Source of the DNA: an uncultured Alphaproteobacteria bacterium
Lineage (GTDB): Bacteria; Pseudomonadota; Alphaproteobacteria; Geminicoccales; Geminicoccaceae
Assembly (NCBI GenBank): GCA_937995535.1
Contig: CALKJU010000115.1
Span: 1-33,578, forward strand
DNA: 33,578 nucleotides
Reading direction: 5' to 3'
Of this stretch, positions 8,364 through 17,079 are shown piece after piece. How positions within the stretch are numbered: position 1 is the first letter of the stretch; each line of letters opens with the position of its first letter. The notes beneath the pieces are model-generated. The model was not told the DNA's origin. It did no database searches and saw only the letters and a list, made by a program, of their open reading frames with translations. The position numbers and the translations under genes were made by a program.

Positions 8364-9146
8364 GTGAGCCGCCTCGCCGCGGCCCATCTCGATCTCGCCC
8401 ATGCGCTGGCGGATGCCGCCGGCGCGGTGCAGCGGCGCTACTTCCGCACACCCGTCGCGGTCGACAGCAAGCCCGACGAAAGCCCGGTGACGATCGCCGA
8501 TCGCGAGGCCGAGGCGGCGATGCGCGACCTGCTCCGCGCGCGCGCGCCGGGCCACGGCGTGTTCGGCGAGGAATATGGCGTCGAGGCACCCGATGCCGAG
8601 TTCGTCTGGGTCATCGACCCGATCGACGGCACCAAGTCGTTCATCTGCGGCCGGCCGCTGTTCGGGACGCTGATCGCGCTCCTGCATCACGGGCGGCCGA
8701 TTCTCGGCGTGATCGACCAGGCGATCCTCGGCGAGCGCTGGGTCGGTGGCGACGGCTTGCCCTCGACCCACAACGGCCGGCCGATCTCGGTCCGGCCCTG
8801 CGCCGCGCTCGGCCAGGCGGTGCTGTTCGTCACCAGCCCGCGGATGTTCGGCAGCTTCGCCGAGCGCGCCGCCTATCAGCGGGTCGAGGACGCGGTCCGC
8901 CTGCCGATGTTCGGCGGTGACTGCTACGCCTACGGGCTGCTCGCCATGGGCTTCGCCGATCTGGTCGTCGAGGCCGACCTCGAGCCCTACGACTTCATGG
9001 CTTTGGTGCCGATCGTCGGGGGCGCGGGGGGCCTCGTCACCGACTGGGAAGGCGGGACTCTGACCCTCCGGTCCGAGGGCCGCACCCTGGCCGCGGGCGA
9101 CCGCCGCGTCCACGCCGCCGCGCGCGAACTCCTCCAGCTCGCGTGA
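8364..9146 (+). CDS. hisN: histidinol-phosphatase, inositol monophosphatase family
   Basis: A Mg2+-dependent phosphomonoesterase. Within the IMPase superfamily this sequence looks most like HisN, which dephosphorylates histidinol phosphate in histidine synthesis; inositol monophosphatase is the alternative. The 260 residues contain the metal ligands in GEE (Glu70), DPIDGT (Asp85, Asp88) and EPYDFMALVPIV (Asp210), plus the glycine-rich GGAGG after it. The start is GTG 8364, immediately after the cytochrome stop, so the two are probably cotranscribed. The Tat-type yejA gene begins 95 bases downstream. Confidence 0.82.
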   Translation: MSRLAAAHLDLAHALADAAGAVQRRYFRTPVAVDSKPDESPVTIADREAEAAMRDLLRARAPGHGVFGEEYGVEAPDAEFVWVIDPIDGTKSFICGRPLFGTLIALLHHGRPILGVIDQAILGERWVGGDGLPSTHNGRPISVRPCAALGQAVLFVTSPRMFGSFAERAAYQRVEDAVRLPMFGGDCYAYGLLAMGFADLVVEADLEPYDFMALVPIVGGAGGLVTDWEGGTLTLRSEGRTLAAGDRRVHAAARELLQLA

Positions 9147-9241
9147 ACATGACGCAGCGGAAACTACCCTTCCACCTGCGCGTGCACTAACCTTACGACG
9201 GATTCTCGACCATCACGATCGCAGCGGGGGCGCACGCCGTC

Positions 9242-11098
9242 ATGCAGCTCTGCCGTCGTCAGCTCCTCCTCGCCGGTGGCGCCGCGGCCCTGGCCCCCTG
9301 GCTGCCACGCCCGGTGCTCGCCGCCGGGGCGGCGCACGCGCTGGCGATGCATGGCGACGCGCTCTATCCGCCGGACTTCACCCATTTCGCCTATGTCGAC
9401 CCGAACGCTCCCACCGGCGGCCGTCTCACGCTCGGCGCGGTCGGCACCTTCGACAGTCTCAACCCGTTCATTCTCAAGGGCGACCCGGCCGCAGGCCTGG
9501 GGCTGACGGTCGACAACCTCACCGTCCAGTCGCAGGACGAGCCGTTCACCGAATACGGGCTGGTCGCGCGCTCGATCGAGACGCCGGAGGACCGCTCCTG
9601 GGTCGCGTTCGAGCTGCGCCCGGAGGCACGCTGGCACGATGGCCGCCCCGTGACCGTCGAGGACGTCATCTGGACCTTCGAGACGCTCAAGACCAAGGGG
9701 GCGCCCTTCTACCGCGCCTACTACGCGAACGTGCTGAGCGCGACGGCGGACGGCCCGGGCCGTGTACGCTTTGCGTTCGAGGACAAGACCAACCGCGAGC
9801 TGCCGCTAATCGTCGGCCAGATGCCGGTCCTGCCGAAGCACTGGTGGGAGGGGCGGGACTTCGCCGAGTCGACCCTCGAGATCCCGCTCGGCTGCGGCCC
9901 TTACCGGGTGAAGTCGTTCGAGCCCGGGCGCTCGATCCTCTATGAGCGGGTTCCGGACTATTGGGGGCGCGAGGTGCCGGCCGTCCGCGGCCGCTTCAAC
10001 TACGGCGAGGTCCGCTACGAGTACTATCGCGATCCGAACGTGCTGCTGGAGGCGATGAAGGCCGGCCGGATCGACCTCCGGGTCGAGAACAGCTCGCGCT
10101 TCTGGGCCACCGGCTACGCCTCGCCGGCGCTCGACGCCGGGATGCTCGTGCTCGAGGAGATCGAGCAGCGCGGCGGCGGCGGCGTGCAGGGCTTCGTCTA
10201 CAACACCCGGCGCGAGGTGTTCGCCGACCCGCGGGTGCGCGAGGCGCTCGCCTACGCCTTCGACTTCGAGTGGACCAACCAGACGCTGTTCTATGACAGC
10301 TATGAGCGGACCCGGTCCTACTTCCAGAACACCGGGCTCGAGGCGACCGGCCTCCCCGGCCCGGCCGAGCTGGCCCTGCTCGAGCCCTATCGCGGGCAGG
10401 TGCCCGAGCGGGTGTTCACCGAGGAGTATGTCCCGCCGGTCAGCGACGGCTCGGGCAACATCCGCGACAATCTGCGCAAGGCCGTGACCCTGCTCAGGGA
10501 GGCCGGCTGGGAGGTGCAGGGTGGCAGGCTCGTCAACGCCGCCACGGGCCGGCCGCTCGCCTTCGAGCTGATGCTCGACCAGGGCGGGCTGTTCGAGCGG
10601 ATCGCCAGCCCGTTCGTCAAGAACCTCGAGCGCCTCGGGGTCCAGGTGACGCTGCGGATGGTCGACGACGCCCAGTACCGGCGCCGGGTCGACAGCTTCG
10701 ACTTCGACATGATCACCAACATCTGGGGGCAGAGCCTGTCGCCGGGCAACGAGCAGCGTGACTTCTGGGGCAGCGCGGCCGCCGACACGCCGGGCAGCCG
10801 CAACTATGCCGGCATCAAGGATCCGGTCGTCGACGCGCTGATCGAGAAGATCGTCGAGGCGCCGACGCGGGACGATCTCGCCGCCGCCTGCGCGGCGCTC
10901 GACCGCGTCCTGCAATGGTCCTTCTACATCATCCCGCACTGGTACAATCGGGTGACCCGGCTGGCGCGCTGGGACAAGTTCGGGCGGCCCCAGATCCTCC
11001 CGCAATACGGCCTGGATCTGTTCGCGTGGTGGATCGACGCGGCGAAGGAGGCCGAGGTCGAGGCGTGGCGACGGGCGCGTGGGCTGACCCGCAGCTGA
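9242..11098 (+). CDS. yejA: YejA-type peptide-binding protein, Tat signal
   Basis: Periplasmic solute-binding protein (family 5) of a YejABEF importer, which takes up oligopeptides and, in enterobacteria, microcin C. The 618 residues start with a twin-arginine-like signal, [10 protein letters not shown] plus a hydrophobic core and an Ala-rich cleavage region near residue 28. The mature protein begins with [18 protein letters not shown], typical of the YejA branch. It then has the SBP5 core, including [19 protein letters not shown] and an [13 protein letters not shown] segment. The preceding 95 bases hold a possible G-rich ribosome site but no promoter I would defend. yejB starts 10 bases after the stop. 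Confidence 0.9.
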   Translation: MQLCRRQLLLAGGAAALAPWLPRPVLAAGAAHALAMHGDALYPPDFTHFAYVDPNAPTGGRLTLGAVGTFDSLNPFILKGDPAAGLGLTVDNLTVQSQDEPFTEYGLVARSIETPEDRSWVAFELRPEARWHDGRPVTVEDVIWTFETLKTKGAPFYRAYYANVLSATADGPGRVRFAFEDKTNRELPLIVGQMPVLPKHWWEGRDFAESTLEIPLGCGPYRVKSFEPGRSILYERVPDYWGREVPAVRGRFNYGEVRYEYYRDPNVLLEAMKAGRIDLRVENSSRFWATGYASPALDAGMLVLEEIEQRGGGGVQGFVYNTRREVFADPRVREALAYAFDFEWTNQTLFYDSYERTRSYFQNTGLEATGLPGPAELALLEPYRGQVPERVFTEEYVPPVSDGSGNIRDNLRKAVTLLREAGWEVQGGRLVNAATGRPLAFELMLDQGGLFERIASPFVKNLERLGVQVTLRMVDDAQYRRRVDSFDFDMITNIWGQSLSPGNEQRDFWGSAAADTPGSRNYAGIKDPVVDALIEKIVEAPTRDDLAAACAALDRVLQWSFYIIPHWYNRVTRLARWDKFGRPQILPQYGLDLFAWWIDAAKEAEVEAWRRARGLTRS

Positions 11099-11108
11099 GC
11101 CGCCGGCC

Positions 11109-12203
11109 GTGCTGGCCTACATCGTCCGTCGGCTGCTCCTCGTCATCCCGACCCTGCTCGGGATCATGCTGCTCAACTTCCTCATCGTCCAGGCCGCCCC
11201 CGGCGGCCCGGTCGAGCGGGTGCTGGCCGAGCTCGCCGGCCAGGCCGGGCCGACCGCCCGGCTCACTGGTGGCGGCAGCGGCGAGGTGGCGGCGGTCCCG
11301 GCGGCGACCGGCGAGGCCTCGCCCTATCGCGGCTCGCGCGGGCTCGATCCCGGGTTCATCGCCGATCTCGAGCGGCAGTTCGGGTTCGACAAGCCGCTGC
11401 ACGAGCGCTTCGCGACCATGCTGTGGAACTACATCCGCTTCGACTTCGGCGAGAGCTACTTCCGCTCGCGCTCGGTGATCGACCTGATCATCGAGAAGAT
11501 GCCGGTCTCGATCTCGCTCGGCCTGTGGACCACGCTGATCACCTACCTCGTCTCGATCCCGCTCGGCATCCGCAAGGCGGTCCGCGACGGGTCGCGGTTC
11601 GACGTCTGGACGAGCGGGGTGATCATCGTCGGCTACGCGATCCCGTCCTTCCTTCTCGCGATCCTCCTGATCGTGCTGTTCGCCGGCGGCAGCTATCTGC
11701 AGATCTTCCCCTTGCGCGGTCTGGTCTCCGACAATTGGGAGACGCTCAGCTGGCCGATGCGCATCCTCGACTATCTCTGGCACATCACCTTGCCGGTGCT
11801 CGCCATGCTGGTCGGCAGCTTCGCCACGCTGACCATGCTGACCAAGAACAGCTTCATCGAGGAGATCGGCAAGCAGTACGTCGTCACCGCGCGCGCCAAG
11901 GGCCTGACCGAGCGGCAGGTCCTCTACGGCCACGTCTTCCGCAACGCGATGCTGATCATCATCGCCGGCTTCCCGGCCGCCTTCGTCTCGGTGCTGTTCA
12001 CCGGCGCCCTGCTGATCGAGATCATCTTCTCGCTCGACGGGCTGGGCCTGCTCGGCTACGAGGCGACGCTCAACCGTGACTATCCGCTGATCTTCGGCAC
12101 GCTTTACATCTTCACGCTGATGGGGCTGGTGCTCAAGATCATCTCCGATCTCACCTACGTGCTGGTCGATCCGCGCATCGACTTCGAGCGCCGCGCGGCA
12201 TGA
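11109..12203 (+). CDS. yejB: YejB-type peptide ABC permease
   Basis: Inner-membrane permease, 364 residues, DppB/OppB fold with about six membrane segments. It starts [20 protein letters not shown], the standard N-terminal helix, then has a periplasmic loop (about 35-130) that is longer than in OppB and typical of YejB. The coupling-helix (EAA) motif is [20 protein letters not shown]. It ends with [14 protein letters not shown]. The start is GTG 11109, 10 bases after yejA, and the stop overlaps the yejE ATG (ATGA), so the permease pair is translationally coupled. Confidence 0.93.
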   Translation: MLAYIVRRLLLVIPTLLGIMLLNFLIVQAAPGGPVERVLAELAGQAGPTARLTGGGSGEVAAVPAATGEASPYRGSRGLDPGFIADLERQFGFDKPLHERFATMLWNYIRFDFGESYFRSRSVIDLIIEKMPVSISLGLWTTLITYLVSIPLGIRKAVRDGSRFDVWTSGVIIVGYAIPSFLLAILLIVLFAGGSYLQIFPLRGLVSDNWETLSWPMRILDYLWHITLPVLAMLVGSFATLTMLTKNSFIEEIGKQYVVTARAKGLTERQVLYGHVFRNAMLIIIAGFPAAFVSVLFTGALLIEIIFSLDGLGLLGYEATLNRDYPLIFGTLYIFTLMGLVLKIISDLTYVLVDPRIDFERRAA

Positions 12204-13303
12204 GTACGCTCGCCGAGTTCGCCCCCGTCCCGACCCCTGCCCGGCCACGCCCGGGGCTGCGCCTGAGCCCGCTCGCCCGCCGCCGTCTCGCCAACTTCCG
12301 CGCCAACCGCCGCGGCTGGTGGTCGTTCTGGATCTTCCTCGTCCTGTTCGTCCTGTCGCTGTTCGCCGAGCTGATCGCCAATGACCGGCCGCTGCTGGTC
12401 CGCTACGACGGCCGGTTCTTTGTGCCGGTCCTGGTCGCCTATCCGGAGACGACCTTCGGCGGCATCTTCGAGACCGAGGCCGACTATCGCGACCCGGAGG
12501 TCGCCGAACTCATCGAGGCGCGCGGCTGGATGATCTGGCCGCCGATTCCCTATCGCTACGACACGGTGGTCAAGGAGCTGCCCGGCGGCCGGGCACCCTC
12601 GCCGCCGAACGCGCAGAACTGGCTCGGCACCGACGACCAGGCCCGCGACGTCACCGCGCGGATCATCTACGGCTTCCGCATCTCGGTTCTGTTCGGCCTG
12701 ACGCTGACCGTGCTCAGCACCGTCGTCGGGATCGCCGCCGGGGCGGTGCAGGGCTATTTCGGCGGCTGGGTCGACCTCGGCATGCAGCGCTTCATGGAGA
12801 TCTGGGGCGGGCTGCCGGTGCTGTTCCTGCTCATCATCATGTCGAGCCTGATCGTGCCGGGCTTCTGGACGGTGCTCGGGCTGATGCTCCTGTTCTCGTG
12901 GATGAGCCTCGTCGATCTCGTCCGGGCCGAGTTCCTGCGCGCCCGCAACTTCGACTTCGTGCGCGCCGCCCGGGCGCTGGGTGTCGGCAACGTGACCATC
13001 ATGTTCCGCCACATCCTGCCCAACGCGATGGTCTCGTCGCTGACCTTCCTGCCGTTCCTCCTCAACGGCTCGATCACGACGTTGACCTCGCTCGACTTCC
13101 TCGGCTTCGGTCTGCCCCCGGGCTCGCCCTCGCTCGGCGAGCTACTCCAGCAGGGCAAAAACAACCTCCAGGCGCCGTGGCTCGGGATCAGCGGTTTCGT
13201 GGTGCTCGGCACGACGCTCTCGCTGCTCGTCTTCGTCGGCGAGGCGGTCCGCGACGCCTTCGATCCGCGCAAGGTCTTCACCAGCGAGGGCGCCGCCCAA
13301 TGA
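12200..13303 (+). CDS. yejE: YejE-type peptide ABC permease
   Basis: Second inner-membrane permease, 367 residues, DppC/OppC fold. The first membrane helix follows [14 protein letters not shown] (about 33-46). A long periplasmic insert (about 65-145), including [12 protein letters not shown], marks the YejE branch. The EAA motif is [19 protein letters not shown]. The C-terminus [16 protein letters not shown] is typical. The ATG overlaps the yejB stop and the stop overlaps the yejF ATG. Confidence 0.93.
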   Translation: MSTLAEFAPVPTPARPRPGLRLSPLARRRLANFRANRRGWWSFWIFLVLFVLSLFAELIANDRPLLVRYDGRFFVPVLVAYPETTFGGIFETEADYRDPEVAELIEARGWMIWPPIPYRYDTVVKELPGGRAPSPPNAQNWLGTDDQARDVTARIIYGFRISVLFGLTLTVLSTVVGIAAGAVQGYFGGWVDLGMQRFMEIWGGLPVLFLLIIMSSLIVPGFWTVLGLMLLFSWMSLVDLVRAEFLRARNFDFVRAARALGVGNVTIMFRHILPNAMVSSLTFLPFLLNGSITTLTSLDFLGFGLPPGSPSLGELLQQGKNNLQAPWLGISGFVVLGTTLSLLVFVGEAVRDAFDPRKVFTSEGAAQ

Positions 13304-14922
13304 CGCTGCTCGAGGTCCGCGAGCTGAGCGTCGGCTTTCGCCTCGGCGATCGCGTGATCGAGGCCGTGCGCCGGGCCTCCTTCACGCTCGACCGGGGCCA
13401 GACCCTGGCGCTCGTCGGCGAGAGCGGCTCGGGCAAGTCGGTCACCGCGCTCTCGATCCTGCAGCTCCTTCCCTATCCGAAGGCGTTCCACGAGACCGGC
13501 AGCATCCGCCTCGACGGCACGGAGCTGGTCGGCGCCGGCGAGGCGGCGCTGCGCCGGGTGCGCGGCAATCGGGTCGGGATGATCTTCCAGGAGCCGATGA
13601 CCTCGCTCAACCCGCTGCACACGATCGAGAAGCAGATCGGCGAGGTGCTGGCGATCCATCGCGGGCTCAGCGGCAGGGCGGCGCGCGAGCGGGTCCTCGA
13701 GCTGTTGCGCATGGTCCGCCTGCAGGAGGCCGAGCGGCGCCTCGACGCCTATCCGCACCAGCTCTCCGGCGGGCAGCGCCAGCGTGTGATGATCGCCATG
13801 GCGCTGGCCAACGAGCCCGACCTGTTGATCGCCGACGAGCCGACCACCGCGCTCGACGTCACCGTCCAGGCGCAGATCCTGGCACTGCTCGGCGAGCTGC
13901 AGCGGCGCCTCGGCATGGCCGTGCTCCTGATCACCCACGACCTGACCATCGTCCGCAAGGTCGCCCGGCGCGTCGCGGTGATGAAGGAGGGTGCGATCGT
14001 CGAGCAGGGCGAGGTCGAGGAGGTGTTCGCCCGCCCCGCCCATCCCTATACCCGCATGCTGCTCGCGGCCGAGCCCAAGGGTGCCGCGACCCGCCCGGCC
14101 GAGGGCGCCGCGGAGGTGGTCGAGGGCCGCGAGATCCGCGTCCACTTCCCGATCCAGCGCGGCCTCCTGCGCCGCACCGTGGGCCACATCAAGGCGGTCG
14201 ACGGCGTCAGCCTGCGGGTCCGGGCCGGCGAGACCCTGGGGGTGGTCGGCGAGAGCGGCTCCGGCAAGACCACGCTCGGCCTCGCGCTGCTGCGGCTCCT
14301 GCCGAGCCAGGGCGAGATCCGCTTCGACGGCCGCTCGATCCAGGGCTGGAGCTGGCGGCAGATGCGGCCGCTGCGCCGCGAGATGCAGGTCGTCTTCCAG
14401 GATCCCTACGGCAGCCTCAGCCCGCGGCTGTCGGTCGGCGAGATCGTCGCCGAAGGCCTGCTCGTCCACGGCATCGGTCGCGACGCCGCCGAGCGGCGCG
14501 CGCGGGTCGCGGCGATCCTCGAGGAGGTCGGCCTCGACCCGGCGACCATGGACCGCTACCCGCACGAGTTCTCGGGCGGCCAGCGGCAGCGGATCAGCAT
14601 CGCCCGGGCCATGGTGCTGCAGCCGCGTCTGGTCGTGCTCGACGAGCCGACCTCGGCGCTCGACATGTCGGTCCAGGCGCAGATCGTCGACTTGTTGCGC
14701 GACCTGCAGGCCCGCCACGGCCTCGCCTACGTCTTCATCAGCCACGACCTGCGGGTGATCCGGGCGCTGAGCCATCAGGTCATGGTCATGAAGGACGGGG
14801 TGACCGTCGAGGCGGCGCCGACCGAGGAGCTGTTCGAGCGGCCGCGCCATCCCTACACCCGCGCGCTGCTGCGTGCGGCGCTGGCCATCGAGGCCGTCGA
14901 GGAGGCCGGGCTGGCCGGATGA
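13300..14922 (+). CDS. yejF: YejF-type dual ABC ATPase
   Basis: ATP-hydrolysing subunit of the Yej importer: two fused nucleotide-binding domains in 540 residues, the usual YejF length. NBD1 has Walker [11 protein letters not shown] (40-49), signature LSGGQRQRV and Walker [16 protein letters not shown]2 has Walker [11 protein letters not shown], signature FSGGQRQRI and [12 protein letters not shown]. Each is followed by the oligopeptide-type C-terminal HPYTR motif. The start ATG 13300 overlaps the yejE stop and the stop overlaps the glycosyltransferase ATG. All catalytic motifs look intact. Confidence 0.95.
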   Translation: MTLLEVRELSVGFRLGDRVIEAVRRASFTLDRGQTLALVGESGSGKSVTALSILQLLPYPKAFHETGSIRLDGTELVGAGEAALRRVRGNRVGMIFQEPMTSLNPLHTIEKQIGEVLAIHRGLSGRAARERVLELLRMVRLQEAERRLDAYPHQLSGGQRQRVMIAMALANEPDLLIADEPTTALDVTVQAQILALLGELQRRLGMAVLLITHDLTIVRKVARRVAVMKEGAIVEQGEVEEVFARPAHPYTRMLLAAEPKGAATRPAEGAAEVVEGREIRVHFPIQRGLLRRTVGHIKAVDGVSLRVRAGETLGVVGESGSGKTTLGLALLRLLPSQGEIRFDGRSIQGWSWRQMRPLRREMQVVFQDPYGSLSPRLSVGEIVAEGLLVHGIGRDAAERRARVAAILEEVGLDPATMDRYPHEFSGGQRQRISIARAMVLQPRLVVLDEPTSALDMSVQAQIVDLLRDLQARHGLAYVFISHDLRVIRALSHQVMVMKDGVTVEAAPTEELFERPRHPYTRALLRAALAIEAVEEAGLAG

Positions 14923-15989
14923 GCCGGCGGCTGACCTTCGCCATCTCCGCCGACTACGCCCGGCGCACCGGCGGCTGGGTCTACGACCAGCGCCTGCTCG
15001 ATGGGCTCGCGGCGCTCGGCTGGGCGATCGAACGCCTGACCCTGCCGGCCGGCTTTCCCGATCCCGACGCCGCGGCGCGCACGCGGAGCGCGGCACTGCT
15101 CGCCGCCCTGCCCGCTGCCACCGTCCTGCTCCAGGACCAGCTCACCTTCAGCGTCCTGCCCGATCTCGCCGAGGCGCAGCGCGGACGGCTGCGCCAGGCG
15201 GTCATCGTCCATCATCCGCTCGGCTTCGAGGGCGACCGCCCGGCGGCCGGCGCGGCGGCCCTGCTCGGGACCGAGCGCCGCGCCCTCGCCTGCGCCGACC
15301 TCGTCGTCGTCACCTCGCCGGCGACGGCCGGCCTGCTCGCCCGACAGCTCGGCGTCGCGGCGGCGCGGATCGTCGTCGCCCCGCCGGGCACCGACCCCAA
15401 GCCGCTTTCCCCGGGCGGCGGGTCCGCGGAGCTGCGCCTGCTGAGCGTCGGCGCGGTCGTGCCGCGCAAGGACCATGGCTTGCTGATCGAGGCCCTGGGC
15501 GGGCTCGGCGACCGCGCCTGGCGCCTCGATCTGGTGGGCAACGTCGACCGCGCGCCTGCGCATGTCGCGGCGCTGCGCGCGCGGCTGGACGACCTCGCGC
15601 TGGGCCGGCGGGTGACGCTCCATGGCGAGCTGGCGGAACCGGAGCTGGAGAGCTTGTGGCAGGCTGCCGATCTCTACGTCGCCAGCTCGCGGCACGAGGG
15701 CTATGGGATGGCGGTCGCCGAGGCGGTGGCGCGCGGGCTGCCGGTGGTGACCACCGATGCCGGGGCCGTCGGCGACTGGCTCGACCGCGCCGCGGCGATG
15801 ATCGTCCCGACGGGCGATGGCGGCGCGCTGCGCGAGGCGCTGCGCCAGCTCCTCGACGACGCCGCACTGCGCCGGGCCTTGCGCGAGGGGGCGCTCGCGG
15901 CGCGGGCCGGTCTGCCGGGCTGGGCAGCGACGGCCGAGGCCGTGCATGGTCGTCTGCTGCCGCTCCTCGACCGGAGAGGGGATCGATGA
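14919..15989 (+). CDS. GT4-family glycosyltransferase
   Basis: A 356-residue GT-B fold transferase. The N-terminal acceptor domain includes RTGGWVYDQRLLDGLAALGW and IVHHPLGFE. The C-terminal donor domain includes LRLLSVGAVVPRKDHGLLIEA and the retaining-enzyme E-x7-E motif in HEGYGMAVAEAVARGLPVV, which holds the nucleotide sugar. Acceptor and sugar are unknown; GT4 covers LPS, exopolysaccharide and glycolipid synthesis. Its ATG overlaps the yejF stop (ATGA) and its stop overlaps the dehalogenase ATG, so it is tied to the yej operon, which is not an obvious functional match. Confidence 0.82.
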   Translation: MSRRLTFAISADYARRTGGWVYDQRLLDGLAALGWAIERLTLPAGFPDPDAAARTRSAALLAALPAATVLLQDQLTFSVLPDLAEAQRGRLRQAVIVHHPLGFEGDRPAAGAAALLGTERRALACADLVVVTSPATAGLLARQLGVAAARIVVAPPGTDPKPLSPGGGSAELRLLSVGAVVPRKDHGLLIEALGGLGDRAWRLDLVGNVDRAPAHVAALRARLDDLALGRRVTLHGELAEPELESLWQAADLYVASSRHEGYGMAVAEAVARGLPVVTTDAGAVGDWLDRAAAMIVPTGDGGALREALRQLLDDAALRRALREGALAARAGLPGWAATAEAVHGRLLPLLDRRGDR

Positions 15990-16666
15990 TGGTGCGCGAG
16001 GTCGATGCGGTGGTGTTCGACGCCTACGGGACGCTGTTCGATCTCGCTTCGGCGCTCGCCGGGGAGGAGCGCGCGCTGGGCGAGCGCGGGCCACGCCTGG
16101 GGGAGCTGTGGCGTCGCAAGCAGCTCGAATATACATGGCTGCGCTCGTTGATGCGGCGTCATGCCGACTTCGCCCAGGTGACCGCCGAGGCGCTCGACCA
16201 TGCGTTGGCGGCGCTGGGGATCGCCGACGCGCCGTTGCGCCACCGGCTGCTCGGCGCTTATCGGCGGCTCGCCGCCTACCCCGAGGTGCCGGCGATGCTC
16301 GCCGAGCTGCGCGGCCGGGGCCTGGTGACCGCCATCCTGTCCAACGGCGAGCCCGAGATGCTGCACGACGCCGTGGCCGCGGCGGGCCTCGCCGGCCTGC
16401 TCGATCACGTCCTCTCGGTCGAGGCGGTGGGCGTCTTCAAGCCGGACCCGCGCGTCTACCAGCACGCCCAGACCGTGCTCGGCCTGCGCCGGGCGCGGAT
16501 CGGCTTCGTCAGCGCCAACGCCTGGGACGCGCATGGCGGCGCGAGCTTCGGCTTCCGCACCTGGTGGGTGAACCGCACCGGGGCGCCTCCGGAGCCGCTG
16601 CCCGGCGAACTGGCCGGCACGCTGCCCGACCTCGCCGCGCTCCCAACGCTGGTCACGGCCGGCTAG
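15986..16666 (+). CDS. (S)-2-haloacid dehalogenase, type II (HAD family)
   Basis: A 226-residue HAD-superfamily enzyme of the L-2-haloacid dehalogenase subgroup, which replaces a halogen with hydroxyl on short 2-haloacids. Landmarks: nucleophile Asp12 in VVFDAYGTLFD; WRRKQLEYTWLRSLM, the subgroup's substrate-binding region; LSNGEP (Ser/Asn); KPDPRVY (Lys and Tyr); and SANAWDAHGGASFGF with Asn and Asp. These match the dehalogenase pattern rather than a generic phosphatase. ATG 15986 overlaps the glycosyltransferase stop; a second ATG follows immediately. It is the last gene of the run and converges with the cupin. The natural substrate need not be halogenated. Confidence 0.85.
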   Translation: MMVREVDAVVFDAYGTLFDLASALAGEERALGERGPRLGELWRRKQLEYTWLRSLMRRHADFAQVTAEALDHALAALGIADAPLRHRLLGAYRRLAAYPEVPAMLAELRGRGLVTAILSNGEPEMLHDAVAAAGLAGLLDHVLSVEAVGVFKPDPRVYQHAQTVLGLRRARIGFVSANAWDAHGGASFGFRTWWVNRTGAPPEPLPGELAGTLPDLAALPTLVTAG

Positions 16667-16670
16667 CCGG
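16659..16670. repeat. 12-bp palindrome at a convergent gene junction
   Basis: CCGGCTAGCCGG is a perfect palindrome containing the dehalogenase stop codon and ending one base before the cupin stop. A short 4-bp stem with a CTAG loop is possible on either strand. There is no T tract, so a terminator role is weakly supported. Confidence 0.3.
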
Positions 16671-17072
16671 TCAGCGCAGGTCCTTCCACGGCGCCTCGTG
16701 GGCCACCTCGACCACCTCGTAGCCGCTCTCGCCGACGCAGGGGCCGAGGATCGCCACGAGCCGCGCCGGACCGCCACCGGTGTTGAACGAGGCGTGGACG
16801 ACACCCTTGCCGATGAACACGGCGTCGCCCGCGCCGAGCGTGCGGCGCTCGCGCTCGAGCCACTGCTCGACCTCGCCGGCCACGACGTAGATCACCTCCT
16901 CCTGGTTCGGGTGGAGGTGGAAGGCGTGGCCCTGGCCCGGCTCCAGCGTCACCTCGACCACGGCCAGAGCCCGCGCACCACTGGTCGCCGGCCGGCTCAG
17001 CCAGCGGGTGGTGCCGAACGGCACCGGCTCCGCCGACACCTCGGCCCTGGCGAGAAAACGGCCGCTGCTCAT
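16671..17072 (-). CDS. small single-domain cupin
   Basis: A 133-residue cupin_2-type beta-barrel. The first motif HAFHLHPNQEE supplies His52, His54 and Glu58. The second, HASFNTGGGPARLV, supplies His93. Together these are a complete 3-His/1-Glu metal site. Such proteins can be dioxygenases, isomerases or sensors; nothing here decides which. The start is ATG 17072, 7 bases after the dehydratase stop, with a GAGGG-like site; upstream ATGs lie inside the dehydratase. Cotranscription suggests a role in the same sugar-acid route, for instance epimerisation or ligand sensing. That is inference only. Confidence 0.75.
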   Translation of the reverse strand: MSSGRFLARAEVSAEPVPFGTTRWLSRPATSGARALAVVEVTLEPGQGHAFHLHPNQEEVIYVVAGEVEQWLERERRTLGAGDAVFIGKGVVHASFNTGGGPARLVAILGPCVGESGYEVVEVAHEAPWKDLR

Positions 17073-17079
17073 GGCGCCC

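Noticed and set aside
7098..9113. Long upstream extension of the kdsB frame on the minus strand
   Set aside because: It is antisense to the cytochrome c and hisN genes. kdsB has its own ribosome site and a family-length start at 7097.
12754..15096. A 780-codon minus-strand open frame
   Set aside because: It is antisense to yejE and yejF, which have full family motifs. Its translation is His/Arg/Asp-rich without domain features, as expected for antisense frames at high GC.
14873..15985. An in-frame N-terminal extension of the haloacid dehalogenase, suggesting a fusion
   Set aside because: The upstream part is a frame shadow of the GT4 gene. The dehalogenase begins at ATG 15986, overlapping the GT4 stop, and this gives the normal family length.
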